Shown in pieces: positions 41,040 through 51,613 of a DNA stretch of 64,000 bases. Below the pieces are notes generated by a model. The model was not told where the DNA came from. It worked only from the letters and a program-made list of their open reading frames with translations, and made no database searches. This stretch comes from Thiotrichaceae bacterium (GTDB lineage: Bacteria; Pseudomonadota; Gammaproteobacteria; Eutrophobiales; Eutrophobiaceae), in the NCBI GenBank assembly GCA_012960105.1, contig DUBV01000050.1, positions 1 to 64,000 of the forward strand, in the 5' to 3' direction. The translations under genes and the position numbers were made by a program. The first letter of the stretch is position 1; each line of letters begins with the position of its first letter.

Positions 41040-41923
41040 ATGAAATCCGATTACTCGTGGAAAAGCTTATTCACGCCGGGCGACTCCAATGATTATTTTC
41101 ACTTATCAAACCCTGCACCATTACAGACTGGCACCAATGAATTTAGTCTTATTAATGCCTGGTGGTTAGCAAAGCATCTCGATTAATTTATCATCCAGAT
41201 TTATTTGATAATAGCGATATTAATCTTGGTTCTTTCAAGTATGAGAGTCTTGGCTATATTGATAACAAAGACACTTCTACACAAGTAGCCATACTGAAAA
41301 TCATTTCTGATACACCTGCTCTAGTCATCGTGTTCCGTGGTACAGATGAAATAGAGGATTGGCATACCAATATTCATGCTTATCAAACATCGTTTAATAA
41401 TACGGGAAAAGTACATGCCGGTTTTAAAAAAGCTTATTTAAGTATCAGGTCTGAATTATTTAATTATCTTAAAAATTATAATATCCCTATATTTATCACC
41501 GGGCATAGTTTGGGCGCGGCATTAGCAACTCTGGCATCCTCAGAGATATGTAACAATAATAACTTTGACTCTTGCTATACCTTTGGCTCACCTCGTGTAG
41601 GAAACCCGGCATTTAGTAACTCGATTAATTGCGCTCAAATTTATAGAGTTATTAATAATTGCGACATCGTTACTGCTGTGCCTTTAGATTTTTCTGTTAT
41701 TAAATATATACATGTTGGCTGTCCATATCTAATTAATGATGAGGGTGATCTGATAAGCAATATGAATGATGTTGAAATTTATAACTATAAAAAAGATAGA
41801 CTATACAATTTAAAGGAATATGCTAAATCAAAATTCCTTAGCAAAAGTTTTAGTTCTTTAAAATATGATCTTCCAGCTTTTCATGCTGATCATTCACCAT
41901 TAAATTATGTAATAGGATTATAA
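41040..41923 (+). pseudogene. Class 3 lipase with an apparent 1-nt frameshift near the N-terminus (downstream ORF 41162..41923 intact)
   Basis: GHSLGAALATLAS lipase motif, FGSPRVGNPAF; upstream frame MKSDYSWKSLFTPGDSNDYFHLSNPAPLQTGTNEFSLINAWWLAK joins ASRLIYHPDLF if one A is added at 41171-41173. Confidence 0.75.
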
Positions 41924-41943
41924 AATTTATTAAAGGCTTTAGA

Positions 41944-42570
41944 TTAAGAAAAGCTTGCTTGATCAAATACTGGCACTCGACCGACATAATTTTCTAATTG
42001 TCTAAGTTCATCATCGGTATGATATATAACTTTCATTACTTCCATGCCCATAACATGGCTCCCATCAAAATGTAGTTGATGTGCATTGTGGTGCGTAGCT
42101 TCAAACTCTTCTTTTATACTCTCAGCCCTTAATACTGTTTTTCCATAACAATTACAGTAATAGGTTTCTTCCGGCATTACATTTAGAAAGCAAGCGGTAC
42201 CACGTATGCCTATTGTTGCTGTACTGGTGACAATCTCTCTTTTTCTGCCTTTTTCAAAAACACTTAAAAGTTTTCCTGTAAATAACCGTAATACGTTTAT
42301 AACAGCACTTTGTTTTTCTCCAACTCTCAGTGAAGTTCGTTCTTTTAATAAAAAGGCATCGCCGTCAATACTAAAACTTATTCGCCCATTATGACTTGTT
42401 GTTACCAAATCTCCGGCACGTATCATTGAGCCCTGTGTTGCTACTTCATTATTGATATAAACTGTACCATGCAATTCTTGTATGTTTGCTGCTGTCGCCA
42501 TGCCAGGCAACATCAGACCGCAGCCTATGGCTGCGCTGCTCTGAATAAATTTTCTTCGTGATATTTTCAT
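41944..42570 (-). CDS. FecR domain-containing protein with Tat-type signal
   Basis: MKISRRKFIQSSAAIGCG; GSMIRAGDLVTTSHNGRISFSIDGDAFLLKERTSLRV; TATIGIRGTACFL. Confidence 0.85.
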   Translation of the reverse strand: MKISRRKFIQSSAAIGCGLMLPGMATAANIQELHGTVYINNEVATQGSMIRAGDLVTTSHNGRISFSIDGDAFLLKERTSLRVGEKQSAVINVLRLFTGKLLSVFEKGRKREIVTSTATIGIRGTACFLNVMPEETYYCNCYGKTVLRAESIKEEFEATHHNAHQLHFDGSHVMGMEVMKVIYHTDDELRQLENYVGRVPVFDQASFS

Positions 42571-42638
42571 GCTTGACCCTTTTGATTTATCAGTTTAGGA
42601 CAAGATATAAATATGATTAGTTCCTTTTTAAACGCGAG

Positions 42639-43400
42639 TTATGATTTTAATCTGTAACCTGTTTTAAATATCCACCATATCGTAGATAAACAAATCAACA
42701 TAAAGAGAAATACCATTCCCAAACTAACCCCAATTGCTACATCGGCAACGCCATAGAAGCTCCACCGAAAGCCGCTGATCAAATAAACAACAGGATTAAA
42801 CAAAGTAAGCTTTTGCCAAACTGGTGGCAACATATTGATGGAGTAAAAACTTCCGCCGAGAAAAGTGAGTGGCGTAACAATCATCATAGGTACTATTTGT
42901 AGTTTTTCAAAACTATCTGCCCAGATTCCAAGGATGAAACCAAATAAACTAAACGTGAGCGCAGTTAAGACTAAAAACCCAAACATATAGACTGGATGTT
43001 CTATCTCATAATCTACAAATATACTTGCCGTTAATATTATTAATATACCTAATGCCACTGATTTTGATGCTGCAGCACCGACATAACCAATTAATATTTC
43101 AATATAAGAAACAGGTGCTGAAAGTACTTCATAGATTGTACCGGTAAATTTTGGCATATATATTCCAAATGCTGCATTGGAAATACTTTCGTTTAGTAAT
43201 GACAACATGATTAAACCTGGAATAATAAATGCGCCATAACTTATTCCATCTATATTGCCCATGCGAGATCCTATTGCTGCACCGAATACGACAAAATATA
43301 ATGAGGTCGATATAACGGGCGAGGCAATACTTTGCATTATGGTTCGTCCTGTGCGCGCCATCTCCTTAAGATAGATTGCTTTAATTGCGTAAAAATTCAT
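42639..43400 (-). CDS. ABC-2 type transporter permease
   Basis: [67 protein letters not shown]. Confidence 0.92.
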   Translation of the reverse strand: MNFYAIKAIYLKEMARTGRTIMQSIASPVISTSLYFVVFGAAIGSRMGNIDGISYGAFIIPGLIMLSLLNESISNAAFGIYMPKFTGTIYEVLSAPVSYIEILIGYVGAAASKSVALGILIILTASIFVDYEIEHPVYMFGFLVLTALTFSLFGFILGIWADSFEKLQIVPMMIVTPLTFLGGSFYSINMLPPVWQKLTLFNPVVYLISGFRWSFYGVADVAIGVSLGMVFLFMLICLSTIWWIFKTGYRLKS

Positions 43401-44329
43401 TATTTACCCTTCACTAGATTTACGAATATATCTTCAAGCGAACTTTCTTTAGTATTAAGATCTTTGAACTCAATACTAGACTCTGATAAGCACTGCATAA
43501 GTCTGGCAATTCCGGTTTGTTCTTGTTGCGCATCAAATGTATAAAGTAGTTCATTACCATCAGCTATAATTTCAAGTTCATAATCAGATAATTCTGGTGG
43601 AATTCTTTCTAATGAATTTTGAAGATGAATGATTAACTGTTTTTTACCAAGTTTTTTCATTAACTCCGCTTTATCTTCAACAATTATGATTTCACCTTTA
43701 TTAATCACTCCAATACGATCAGCAATTTCCTCTGCTTCCTCTATGTAGTGGGTCGTCAATATAATAGTAACGCCATCCTCTCTCATTTTACGAACCATCT
43801 CCCACATATCACGACGTAGCTCTACATCAACACCCGCGGTAGGCTCATCAAGAAAAAGAATTTTAGGTTCATGCGATAAGGCTTTAGCGATCATTACTCG
43901 TCGTTTCATACCACCGGACAAGGTCATTATTTTTGAGTCTTTTTTATCCCATAATGAAAGATCTCGTAGTATTTTTTCAATATATTCTGGGTTTGGTGGT
44001 TTACCAAAAAGTCCTCTACTAAAATTTACTGTGTTCCAGACACTGTCAAACATGTCTGTAGATAATTCTTGAGGGACCAAACCGATCTTTGATCGTGAAG
44101 ACCGAAAATCTGAAATGATATTATGACTATCGGCGATTACTTCACCACTACTCGGATTAACTATGCCGCAGATAATACTTATTAAGGTTGTTTTCCCTGC
44201 GCCATTTGGCCCTAATAGTGCAAAAATTTCTCCCTTAACAATTTGTAGATCGATATTTTTTAGTACTTGAGAGCCTGAGCTATAAGTCTTATTCAGCTTG
44301 TTAATAGATATAATGGCTGGCATGGGCAT
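43400..44329 (-). CDS. ABC transporter ATP-binding protein
   Basis: [54 protein letters not shown]. Confidence 0.94.
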   Translation of the reverse strand: MPMPAIISINKLNKTYSSGSQVLKNIDLQIVKGEIFALLGPNGAGKTTLISIICGIVNPSSGEVIADSHNIISDFRSSRSKIGLVPQELSTDMFDSVWNTVNFSRGLFGKPPNPEYIEKILRDLSLWDKKDSKIMTLSGGMKRRVMIAKALSHEPKILFLDEPTAGVDVELRRDMWEMVRKMREDGVTIILTTHYIEEAEEIADRIGVINKGEIIIVEDKAELMKKLGKKQLIIHLQNSLERIPPELSDYELEIIADGNELLYTFDAQQEQTGIARLMQCLSESSIEFKDLNTKESSLEDIFVNLVKGK

Positions 44330-44422
44330 CCTTTCGTTATCATTTTTATGATTATAAATGATATGGAGCTAAGAGCTATATGTCGACAATAATTATTTAA
44401 AAACTAGCTCTTTAGTTTTTAA

Positions 44423-45013
44423 CTATTTACCATTAACTAATGCTTCAACTTTTTCCAGACGCTTATCTCTGCCACAACCATAACGATAATATCGATAACG
44501 CACGGGGTTCTTCTTATAATAATCCTGATGATATTCTTCAGCATCATAGAAACGTTTTGCCAGAAGTATTTCGGTAACAATGTTTGCTTTTCCGTTTAAC
44601 TTTGCTTGTAGTGCTTCTTTGCTTTTTGTTGCCAGTTCTTTTTCTTTATCATTTTTAGTAAAAATTGCAGCGCGGTATTGAGGACCTTTGTCACAGAACT
44701 GCCCTATCGCATCAAATGGATCTATATTTTTCCAGAATACTTCTAGTAATTTTTCATAGCTAACTTTTTCAGGGTCGTATTCGATTTGTAATGCTTCGTA
44801 ATGTCCTGTTGTTCCTGTAGAGGTTTGATTATATGTTGGGTTCTCTGTGTGACCTCCGGTATATCCAGAAATAGTAGCAATTACGCCATCTAACTTATCG
44901 AATGGTTTTTCCATACACCAGAAACAACCGCCAGCAAAAACGGAAAATTCATTTTCTGCGAACACATTAATCTGCATGCTGTATAACAATACAGCGATCA
45001 TTAAACGATTCAT
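44423..45013 (-). CDS. msrA: Peptide methionine sulfoxide reductase MsrA (predicted exported)
   Basis: Signal peptide; FAGGCFWCMEKPFDKLDGV, GYTGGHTENPTY, EEYHQDYYKKNP. Confidence 0.94.
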   Translation of the reverse strand: MNRLMIAVLLYSMQINVFAENEFSVFAGGCFWCMEKPFDKLDGVIATISGYTGGHTENPTYNQTSTGTTGHYEALQIEYDPEKVSYEKLLEVFWKNIDPFDAIGQFCDKGPQYRAAIFTKNDKEKELATKSKEALQAKLNGKANIVTEILLAKRFYDAEEYHQDYYKKNPVRYRYYRYGCGRDKRLEKVEALVNGK

Positions 45014-45015
45014 TA

Positions 45016-45534
45016 TTAACCTCGTAATTCGGGTAGTGGTTTATTGTCTGGAATAAACTTTAGAGCAAGACCGTTATTGCAATAACGCAATCCGGTAGGT
45101 GCGGGACCATCTTCAAAAATATGACCCTGATGACCTTCACAGCGAACACAGTGATATTCAGTACGTGGCCAAACCAAACTTAAATCTAGCTTGGTATCAA
45201 CACGTCCTTTAATGGGTTGATAGAAACTTGGCCAACCTGTACCGCTTTCATATTTTGTCTCGGACTCAAATAATGGCAAATAACATGCAGCACAAACAAA
45301 TGTGCCTTTTTCTTTTATTTTATTTAGTGGGCTGGAATTAGGACGCTCGGTGCCATCGTCGAACAAAATATGGAATTCTTGCTTAGACACCAACTCTCCC
45401 CACTCATTTTCGGAAGTGTCTAAAGGTGTGAGATCCAGGGCTTTATTGATAGTGTGGGCAAATACTTTTTGGCTAGATACTATAAGTGCACCGAACAAAC
45501 CACCTGCCTGTAAAATAAACTGCCTTCGTTGCAT
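45016..45534 (-). CDS. msrB: Peptide methionine sulfoxide reductase MsrB (predicted exported)
   Basis: N-terminal RR-type signal; FVCAACYLPLFESETKYESGTGWPSFY, EYHCVRCEGHQGHIFEDGPAPTGLRYCNNGLALKF. Confidence 0.94.
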   Translation of the reverse strand: MQRRQFILQAGGLFGALIVSSQKVFAHTINKALDLTPLDTSENEWGELVSKQEFHILFDDGTERPNSSPLNKIKEKGTFVCAACYLPLFESETKYESGTGWPSFYQPIKGRVDTKLDLSLVWPRTEYHCVRCEGHQGHIFEDGPAPTGLRYCNNGLALKFIPDNKPLPELRG

Positions 45535-45606
45535 TGCATATCTCCTGAGTTACCACTAGAGACCACCGATTTATAAATCAGTTCCGTAAAGCAAGTATAG
45601 ACAATC

Positions 45607-46515
45607 TTAGATAACGCTCGCGATTAATGGTATGTAATGATCAATTAGCAGGAATGCGAACATAAACATTAAATAGATTAATGAATAAGAAAAAGTTTGC
45701 ATTGCTAAACGATCAGCATGGTCATATTGCATACGAATAGCGTAATAGAGAAAACCTAACCCAAGAATGACAGCGCCCACCAGATAAAATAAACCTGACA
45801 TGCCAACTAAATAGGGTAGCAAAGACACAATGAACAATATGATGGTATATAGCAAGATTTGTAGCCGGGTAAATTCTACGCCATGCGTAACCGGCAGCAT
45901 TGGGATATCGACTTTGGCATAATCTTCACGACGATAGATGGCCAACGCCCAAAAGTGTGGTGGCGTCCAGGCAAAGATAATAAGAAATAATAATAAAGAA
46001 TTAGGATCTAATGTGCCGGTTACGGCTGTCCAGCCTAAAACGGGAGGTGCAGCACCAGCAGCGCCGCCAATGACGATATTCTGTGGCGTAGCTCGTTTAA
46101 GATACATCGTATAGATAAAAGCATAGCCAATTAATGACAGTGCGGTTAAGCCCGCGGTCAACGGATTGACCAAAAAGGCCAATATCCCCATGGAGATTGT
46201 CCCAAGGAACCAGGCAAATATAATGGCATTGAGCGGACTGATCTTGCCTTCCGGTAACGGTCGGTTTTTAGTTCTCGCCATGATGCTATCAATACGCTGA
46301 TCAACCACATGATTGATTGTTGCTGCAGATGATGCAGCCATACCGATGCCAACAGTGGCATAAATCAACACATCCCAGGGCACCATTGCAGGGGTTGCTA
46401 GAAACATCCCAACAATAGCTGTAAAGACAATAAGAGACACCACTTTTGGCTTACAAAGAGTTAAATAGTCCTGCCAGGCAATGGCGGACGCGTCTGTTAT
46501 TGATTGATCTTTCAC
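45607..46515 (-). CDS. ctaB: Protoheme IX farnesyltransferase
   Basis: [52 protein letters not shown]. Confidence 0.95.
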   Translation of the reverse strand: MKDQSITDASAIAWQDYLTLCKPKVVSLIVFTAIVGMFLATPAMVPWDVLIYATVGIGMAASSAATINHVVDQRIDSIMARTKNRPLPEGKISPLNAIIFAWFLGTISMGILAFLVNPLTAGLTALSLIGYAFIYTMYLKRATPQNIVIGGAAGAAPPVLGWTAVTGTLDPNSLLLFLIIFAWTPPHFWALAIYRREDYAKVDIPMLPVTHGVEFTRLQILLYTIILFIVSLLPYLVGMSGLFYLVGAVILGLGFLYYAIRMQYDHADRLAMQTFSYSLIYLMFMFAFLLIDHYIPLIASVI

Positions 46516-46653
46516 GATAAATTCCTGATTTAACTGTATTTTTTTGCTAAAAGTGATATAGCAGGGTTAGCAAAGACCGCAATAATAGCGCAGCTAACCC
46601 ATAGTGCGCCACTCTATTAATTAGTTGGTCTACTCCAAACGATTACAACGACG

Positions 46654-47028
46654 CTAATGTGATGACCCATGCTCCGTCACCATGACTCCGGACCCTTCAT
46701 CGAGGTATGTATCCCGTGTCATATTAGTGTTGTTTGCTTCTAACCACATCAGGCCAATCAGTACCGCCAAAAAGCTTGTCGGTATCAATATGGCACAAGC
46801 CAAAGCCAATCGCTCGTAAAACATGTGCATGAAGATGGCAATAATAAAGCCGGCTTTTAACAACATGAAAATAATGATCAGTGACCACCTTAGAAGACCT
46901 TGAAACTGCATGTAGTCAACCATATAAGACAAGGTACTTAGAACAAACAAGCCGCCCCAAACCCAGAAATAAGTAGAAATCGGGTGCTGTTGCTGTTCAA
47001 CTTTTGCTCCTTCTTGTGACTCACTCAT
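46654..47028 (-). CDS. Cytochrome c oxidase subunit IV family protein (accessory oxidase cluster)
   Basis: Three TM small protein with subunit IV signature (LLKAGFIIAIFMHMFYERL) in cox cluster. Confidence 0.82.
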   Translation of the reverse strand: MSESQEGAKVEQQQHPISTYFWVWGGLFVLSTLSYMVDYMQFQGLLRWSLIIIFMLLKAGFIIAIFMHMFYERLALACAILIPTSFLAVLIGLMWLEANNTNMTRDTYLDEGSGVMVTEHGSSH

Positions 47029-47037
47029 AACTGCCCC

Positions 47038-47763
47038 CTACCAAAGATAGAAAAATGCAAAGATAAACACCCACACCAGATCGACGAAATGCCAATACAA
47101 GCCCATGATTTCAACGACCTCGTAACCACCCCGACGAGTAGTGAAAAAACCTGGCTTCATGTTCTCAAGATCGCCTTTCCACACTTTTCTCGCGACAATT
47201 AGCAGAAAAATCACACCAATCGACACATGAAAGCCATGAAAACCAGTGATCATGAAAAAGCACGAGCCAAACTGTGTTGCACCCATCGGGTTACCCCAGG
47301 GACGTACACCTTCTTCAATAAGTTTGCTCCATTCAAAAGCCTGCATACCGACGAACGAGGCACCGAACATAGCAGTCACAACCAGCAAGATGGTGGTTAT
47401 TTTCCTGTTTTTTTCATAACCAAACTTAACCGCCATGGCCATGGTGCCGCTGCTACTGATAAGAATAAACGTCATAATGGCGATCAGGATCAACGGAATA
47501 GATTTGCCAAATAGTGTTAACGCGAATACTTCGCTGGGGTTGGGCCAGGCTGAGGTAGTCGATGAACGTACCATCATGTAGCCGACAAGAAAACAGGCGA
47601 AAATAAAAGTATCACTGAGCAAGAAAATCCACATCATCGCCTTGCCCCAAGGAACTCGCTTGAAGGCTTGCTGATCAGAAGACCAGTCGGTAACGACGCC
47701 TTGCAAACCTTCTACTACGGCTATAGAGCGCCCCGTATCATCTACAACTGCTTCGTTCGCCAT
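47038..47763 (-). CDS. Cytochrome c oxidase subunit III-like (copy b)
   Basis: FFMITGFHGFHVSIGVIFLLIVA, VEIMGLYWHFVDLVWVFIFAFFYLW. Confidence 0.93.
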   Translation of the reverse strand: MANEAVVDDTGRSIAVVEGLQGVVTDWSSDQQAFKRVPWGKAMMWIFLLSDTFIFACFLVGYMMVRSSTTSAWPNPSEVFALTLFGKSIPLILIAIMTFILISSSGTMAMAVKFGYEKNRKITTILLVVTAMFGASFVGMQAFEWSKLIEEGVRPWGNPMGATQFGSCFFMITGFHGFHVSIGVIFLLIVARKVWKGDLENMKPGFFTTRRGGYEVVEIMGLYWHFVDLVWVFIFAFFYLW

Positions 47764-47778
47764 AGTTTTATCCTTATT

Positions 47779-48453
47779 CTAAGTTGATAACATCAGACCA
47801 AACAAAATTAACCACACCACGAGCAGGAAGTGCCAGTAAATAGCGCACAGTTCTACGCTCAAACGTAAACGAGCCACTTCAGTGCCACCCATTAGTTTTA
47901 TCGTTGTCACGCCCCAAGCCACGACGCCACCTAACAAGTGCAGGGCATGAAGACCCGTGATCAGGTAAAAGAAGGCATTGGCGGGATTGGAGTGCACGTA
48001 ATAACCTGCATCGACCAGTTGTTGCCACGCCAGCAACTGTCCACCGATAAAAACAAAGGCAAAAAAACCACCGACAAACAAACCGTTACGCAAACTGTCA
48101 AGCTGCTCTCGTCTGGCGGCAACGTGCGCCCACTGTAATGCGATACTGCTCAAAATCAACACAGCCGTATTCAGCCATAACAAATCCGGGTCAGGTAGCG
48201 GACGCCAGTCGCTGGCCATTGTCATGCGCATGAGGTACGCGCTGATAAACAGAGCAAACAAGGAAGTAACCACCACAAGAAAAATAATCAGAACGAGCTT
48301 AGCATCGGGTTGGGGTAATGAACGACCACTGAAGTCTTCGCTCGCAGCATAGGGTGCATCCGCTTGCCAAGGACTGGTATCTACTGTTTGCTTCAGTAGC
48401 CACCAGGCGACCACGCCCATTATTACGCCCATAAATAGTAGAGAAATCGTCAC
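47779..48453 (-). CDS. Cytochrome c oxidase subunit III-like (copy a)
   Basis: FFYLITGLHALHLLGGVVAWG, LSVELCAIYWHFLLVVWLILFGLM. Confidence 0.9.
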   Translation of the reverse strand: MTISLLFMGVIMGVVAWWLLKQTVDTSPWQADAPYAASEDFSGRSLPQPDAKLVLIIFLVVVTSLFALFISAYLMRMTMASDWRPLPDPDLLWLNTAVLILSSIALQWAHVAARREQLDSLRNGLFVGGFFAFVFIGGQLLAWQQLVDAGYYVHSNPANAFFYLITGLHALHLLGGVVAWGVTTIKLMGGTEVARLRLSVELCAIYWHFLLVVWLILFGLMLST

Positions 48454-48472
48454 GAGTCAGTTCACCTCTTGC

Positions 48473-50254
48473 TTATTGATTGGTCTCATCGGTGCCTTTC
48501 TCTACACTGGATGGCGGAACATTTTGCGGAATAAAGTCCTTTTCAGCACCCGGTACGCTGTAATCGTACGCCCAGCGGTAGACCAAAGGCAGCGACTTAC
48601 CGAAGTTGCCGTGCTTCGGTGGGGTATCGGCGGTTTGCCACTCCAGCGTAGTGGCTTCCCATGGATTGCCTCCCGCTTCCTTGCCTCGCGAGTAACTGAT
48701 GAACAGGTTATAGATAAATATCAGCTGAGCGGCACCGACTATAAAGGCCGCGATGGAAATTCCTGCGTTCAGGCTCATGGCAGATTCCGGAATAAAATTA
48801 GTCCCTTCTATGGAGTAATAGCGCCGTGGCACACCCAGAAATCCTAGATAATGCATTGGATAATAGATGGCATAAGTACCAACAAAGGTAATCCAGAAAT
48901 GCCATCTACCCAAGGTTTCATCCATCATACGTCCGGTGATCTTGGGATACCAATGGTAGATGGCGCCAAACACCACTAGTACAGGTGATACTGCCATGAC
49001 CATGTGAAAGTGAGCGACCACAAACATCGTATCTGAAAGCGGCAAATCGATGGTCACGTTTCCGAGAAACAGACCCGTCAGTCCGCCGTTAATGAAAGTA
49101 AAAATAAAACCAATGGCAAACAACATCGGTACGTTAAGGCGGATGTTGCCTCGCCACAACGTCAGCACCCAGTTATAGACCTTGATGGCCGTGGGGACGG
49201 CGATGATCAGCGTAGTGGTGGCAAAAAAGAAACCGAAATTAGGGTTCATACCACTGACATACATATGATGCGCCCATACGACAAAACTGAGCGCACCGAT
49301 GATGATGATTGCCCACACCATCATGCGATAACCGAAGATATTTTTCCTGGCGTTAACAGATAGTAAATCAGAGACGATTCCGAAGGCCGGTAAGGCGACG
49401 ATATAGACTTCGGGATGACCAAAAAACCAGAATAGATGCTGAAACAGAATCGGGTTTCCGCCGGTATGGTCCAGTGGTTGCCCCATAGAGACAATAGCAG
49501 GCATGAAAAAGCTGGTACCCAGCAACATATCAAACAACATCATGATCGCACTGACTAGCAGGGCAGGAAAGGCCAACAGTGCCAGCACCGTAGCCATAAA
49601 AATACCCCACACTGTTAACGGCATACGCATTAGTGTCATTCCGCGGGTGCGCGCCTGCAGCACGGTCACGACGTAGTTCAGACCGCCCATAGTAAAGCCA
49701 ACTATAAAAATGGCCAGCGAGACAAGCATTAATACTATGCCCCATTCCGCACCCGGGGTTCCCTGTAAGATGGCCTGCGGAGGATACAACGTCCAACCGG
49801 CGCCGGTGGGGCCACCGGGGACAAAGAAACTCGCTACCAGTACCACAACTGCAAGAAAATACATCCAAAAACTAAGCATATTGAGATAAGGAAATACCAT
49901 ATCGCGTGCACCAACCATTAGTGGGATCAAATAGTTACCGAAACCACCCAAAAACAGTGCAGTGAGTAGGTAGATGACCATGATCATGCCGTGCATGGTA
50001 ACAAGTTGGATGTATACCGATGGGTTGATGAAGTCGAAACTGTCCGGAAAGCCCAGCTGTAGCCGCATCAACATAGACATCACTAACGCAATAAAGCCAA
50101 TTCCCATCGCGGTAACAGCATACTGAATGGCAATCACCTTGGCGTCCTGACTAAAGACATACTTGCCTAACCAGGTTTTCGGGTGGTAAAGCTCCATCTC
50201 CGGAATTTCGGCAGGTGCTACAAAATCATCCGCGTCGTGTGCAATAGTGGACAT
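48473..50254 (-). CDS. Cytochrome c oxidase subunit I (accessory aa3/caa3-type)
   Basis: 593 aa; FFGHPEVYIVALPAFGIVSD, VWAHHMYVSGM, DTMFVVAHFHMVMAV. Confidence 0.95.
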   Translation of the reverse strand: MSTIAHDADDFVAPAEIPEMELYHPKTWLGKYVFSQDAKVIAIQYAVTAMGIGFIALVMSMLMRLQLGFPDSFDFINPSVYIQLVTMHGMIMVIYLLTALFLGGFGNYLIPLMVGARDMVFPYLNMLSFWMYFLAVVVLVASFFVPGGPTGAGWTLYPPQAILQGTPGAEWGIVLMLVSLAIFIVGFTMGGLNYVVTVLQARTRGMTLMRMPLTVWGIFMATVLALLAFPALLVSAIMMLFDMLLGTSFFMPAIVSMGQPLDHTGGNPILFQHLFWFFGHPEVYIVALPAFGIVSDLLSVNARKNIFGYRMMVWAIIIIGALSFVVWAHHMYVSGMNPNFGFFFATTTLIIAVPTAIKVYNWVLTLWRGNIRLNVPMLFAIGFIFTFINGGLTGLFLGNVTIDLPLSDTMFVVAHFHMVMAVSPVLVVFGAIYHWYPKITGRMMDETLGRWHFWITFVGTYAIYYPMHYLGFLGVPRRYYSIEGTNFIPESAMSLNAGISIAAFIVGAAQLIFIYNLFISYSRGKEAGGNPWEATTLEWQTADTPPKHGNFGKSLPLVYRWAYDYSVPGAEKDFIPQNVPPSSVEKGTDETNQ

Positions 50255-50300
50255 CAGAACAGTCTCCTGGTAATAATTTCAAATTGGCTTGGTGATCTTA

Positions 50301-51422
50301 TCATTCAGATTTTTCTACCAGGCCTTCTTTTATATAGGCAATCAATGCATCCAATTCTTCATCCGTGACAACCGTCGGTGGCATGAGTGGCTGATAACCC
50401 TCCACCATCTTGGCATTCGGATTGAGAATAGATTCCTTCAGGTAGTCTGCATCGACGACAACGGTGGTGCCATCGGCAAGTGTTTCGGTTTTACCAAACA
50501 GGCCTTGCCATGTGGGTCCGATGCCAGTGCTTCCATCTATGCTATGACATGCCGTACAGGCATATAATTTTGACAACTCACGACCTTGTTCGACCAGACT
50601 GAGCCCCTCTGTTGCAGCTGCGGCACCTTCCCCTGAGAGAGTTTGTGCATAGGTCGGATATGTATTCAGCCACGTCTTGAAATCGTTTTCTTCGTCAACC
50701 ACAACGAGGCCACGCATATTGTAGTGACCCACACCGCACAACTCTTCACACAAAACATCGTATTCTCCTAACTTCGTAGGGGTAAACCACATCTGGGTAA
50801 CCATGCCTGGCACCATGTCCATCTTGACCCGGAACTCAGCCACTGCAAAATCGTGTAGTACATCATCAGAACGCATCAAGAGCTTGACCGGACGGTCTAT
50901 CGGCAGGTGCACCTCGCCGCTGGAGATGAGTACATCGTCTTGGCCGTTGGGATCATCAGAATTCATACCGAACGGATTGTCGGATGTAATATGGCGGGTA
51001 TCGACCGAACCCAGAATTCCATCGTCGCCCGGAAAACGATACTTCCACGACCATTGTTTGCCGACAATCTCGAAAACATCTGCGTCTTTCGGCGGATTGA
51101 CGAAATCGGCCCAGACATACAGCCCAGGCGTCAACATGGCGGCAACGCCTATCGCGGTGCCTACCGTGAGCCAGATTTCTAGCTTCTTGTTCTCGGGTTC
51201 ATAGTGCGCTCGCTTGTCCTTATTGTATCGAAACTTTATAACGCAATAAGCCAGGAATAGATTGATGACAACAAACAATATTCCTGTGATCCAAAGAGTG
51301 AGGCCCAACGTGTCATCGATGGTGCTCCAGTTAGAAGCAAGCGGGGTGAGATACCAGGGACTGAGAAAATGAAAGAGAACTGATCCAATGACCAGTAAAA
51401 TCAGTACTACAGCGAATACCAT
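50301..51422 (-). CDS. Cytochrome c oxidase subunit II with C-terminal cytochrome c domain
   Basis: CuA motif CEELCGVGHYNM; haem motif CTACH. Confidence 0.94.
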   Translation of the reverse strand: MVFAVVLILLVIGSVLFHFLSPWYLTPLASNWSTIDDTLGLTLWITGILFVVINLFLAYCVIKFRYNKDKRAHYEPENKKLEIWLTVGTAIGVAAMLTPGLYVWADFVNPPKDADVFEIVGKQWSWKYRFPGDDGILGSVDTRHITSDNPFGMNSDDPNGQDDVLISSGEVHLPIDRPVKLLMRSDDVLHDFAVAEFRVKMDMVPGMVTQMWFTPTKLGEYDVLCEELCGVGHYNMRGLVVVDEENDFKTWLNTYPTYAQTLSGEGAAAATEGLSLVEQGRELSKLYACTACHSIDGSTGIGPTWQGLFGKTETLADGTTVVVDADYLKESILNPNAKMVEGYQPLMPPTVVTDEELDALIAYIKEGLVEKSE

Positions 51423-51613
51423 ACTCTCCTCCTCTGCCTGCTAAGTGAGCAGGTTCTATAGTTAATCTAACGTCTAGAATTCTTATTAGGATCGATAATA
51501 CTACTCGCCTCCAGTATTGATGTACACCTGTTGACTGATCGGTTGGTTTTGGATCTTTGAAATTTTCTTGATCGGGTCTTGACTTTTCGTAGAAAATTAT
51601 TCTTAAAGGATAC

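Noticed and set aside
49530-49868. 112-aa minus ORF in another frame of coxA2, and similar antisense or shadow ORFs such as 60187..60675, 9206..9724 and 12814..13251
   Set aside because: They lie wholly or almost wholly within well-supported genes, with biased composition and no domain; typical shadow ORFs.
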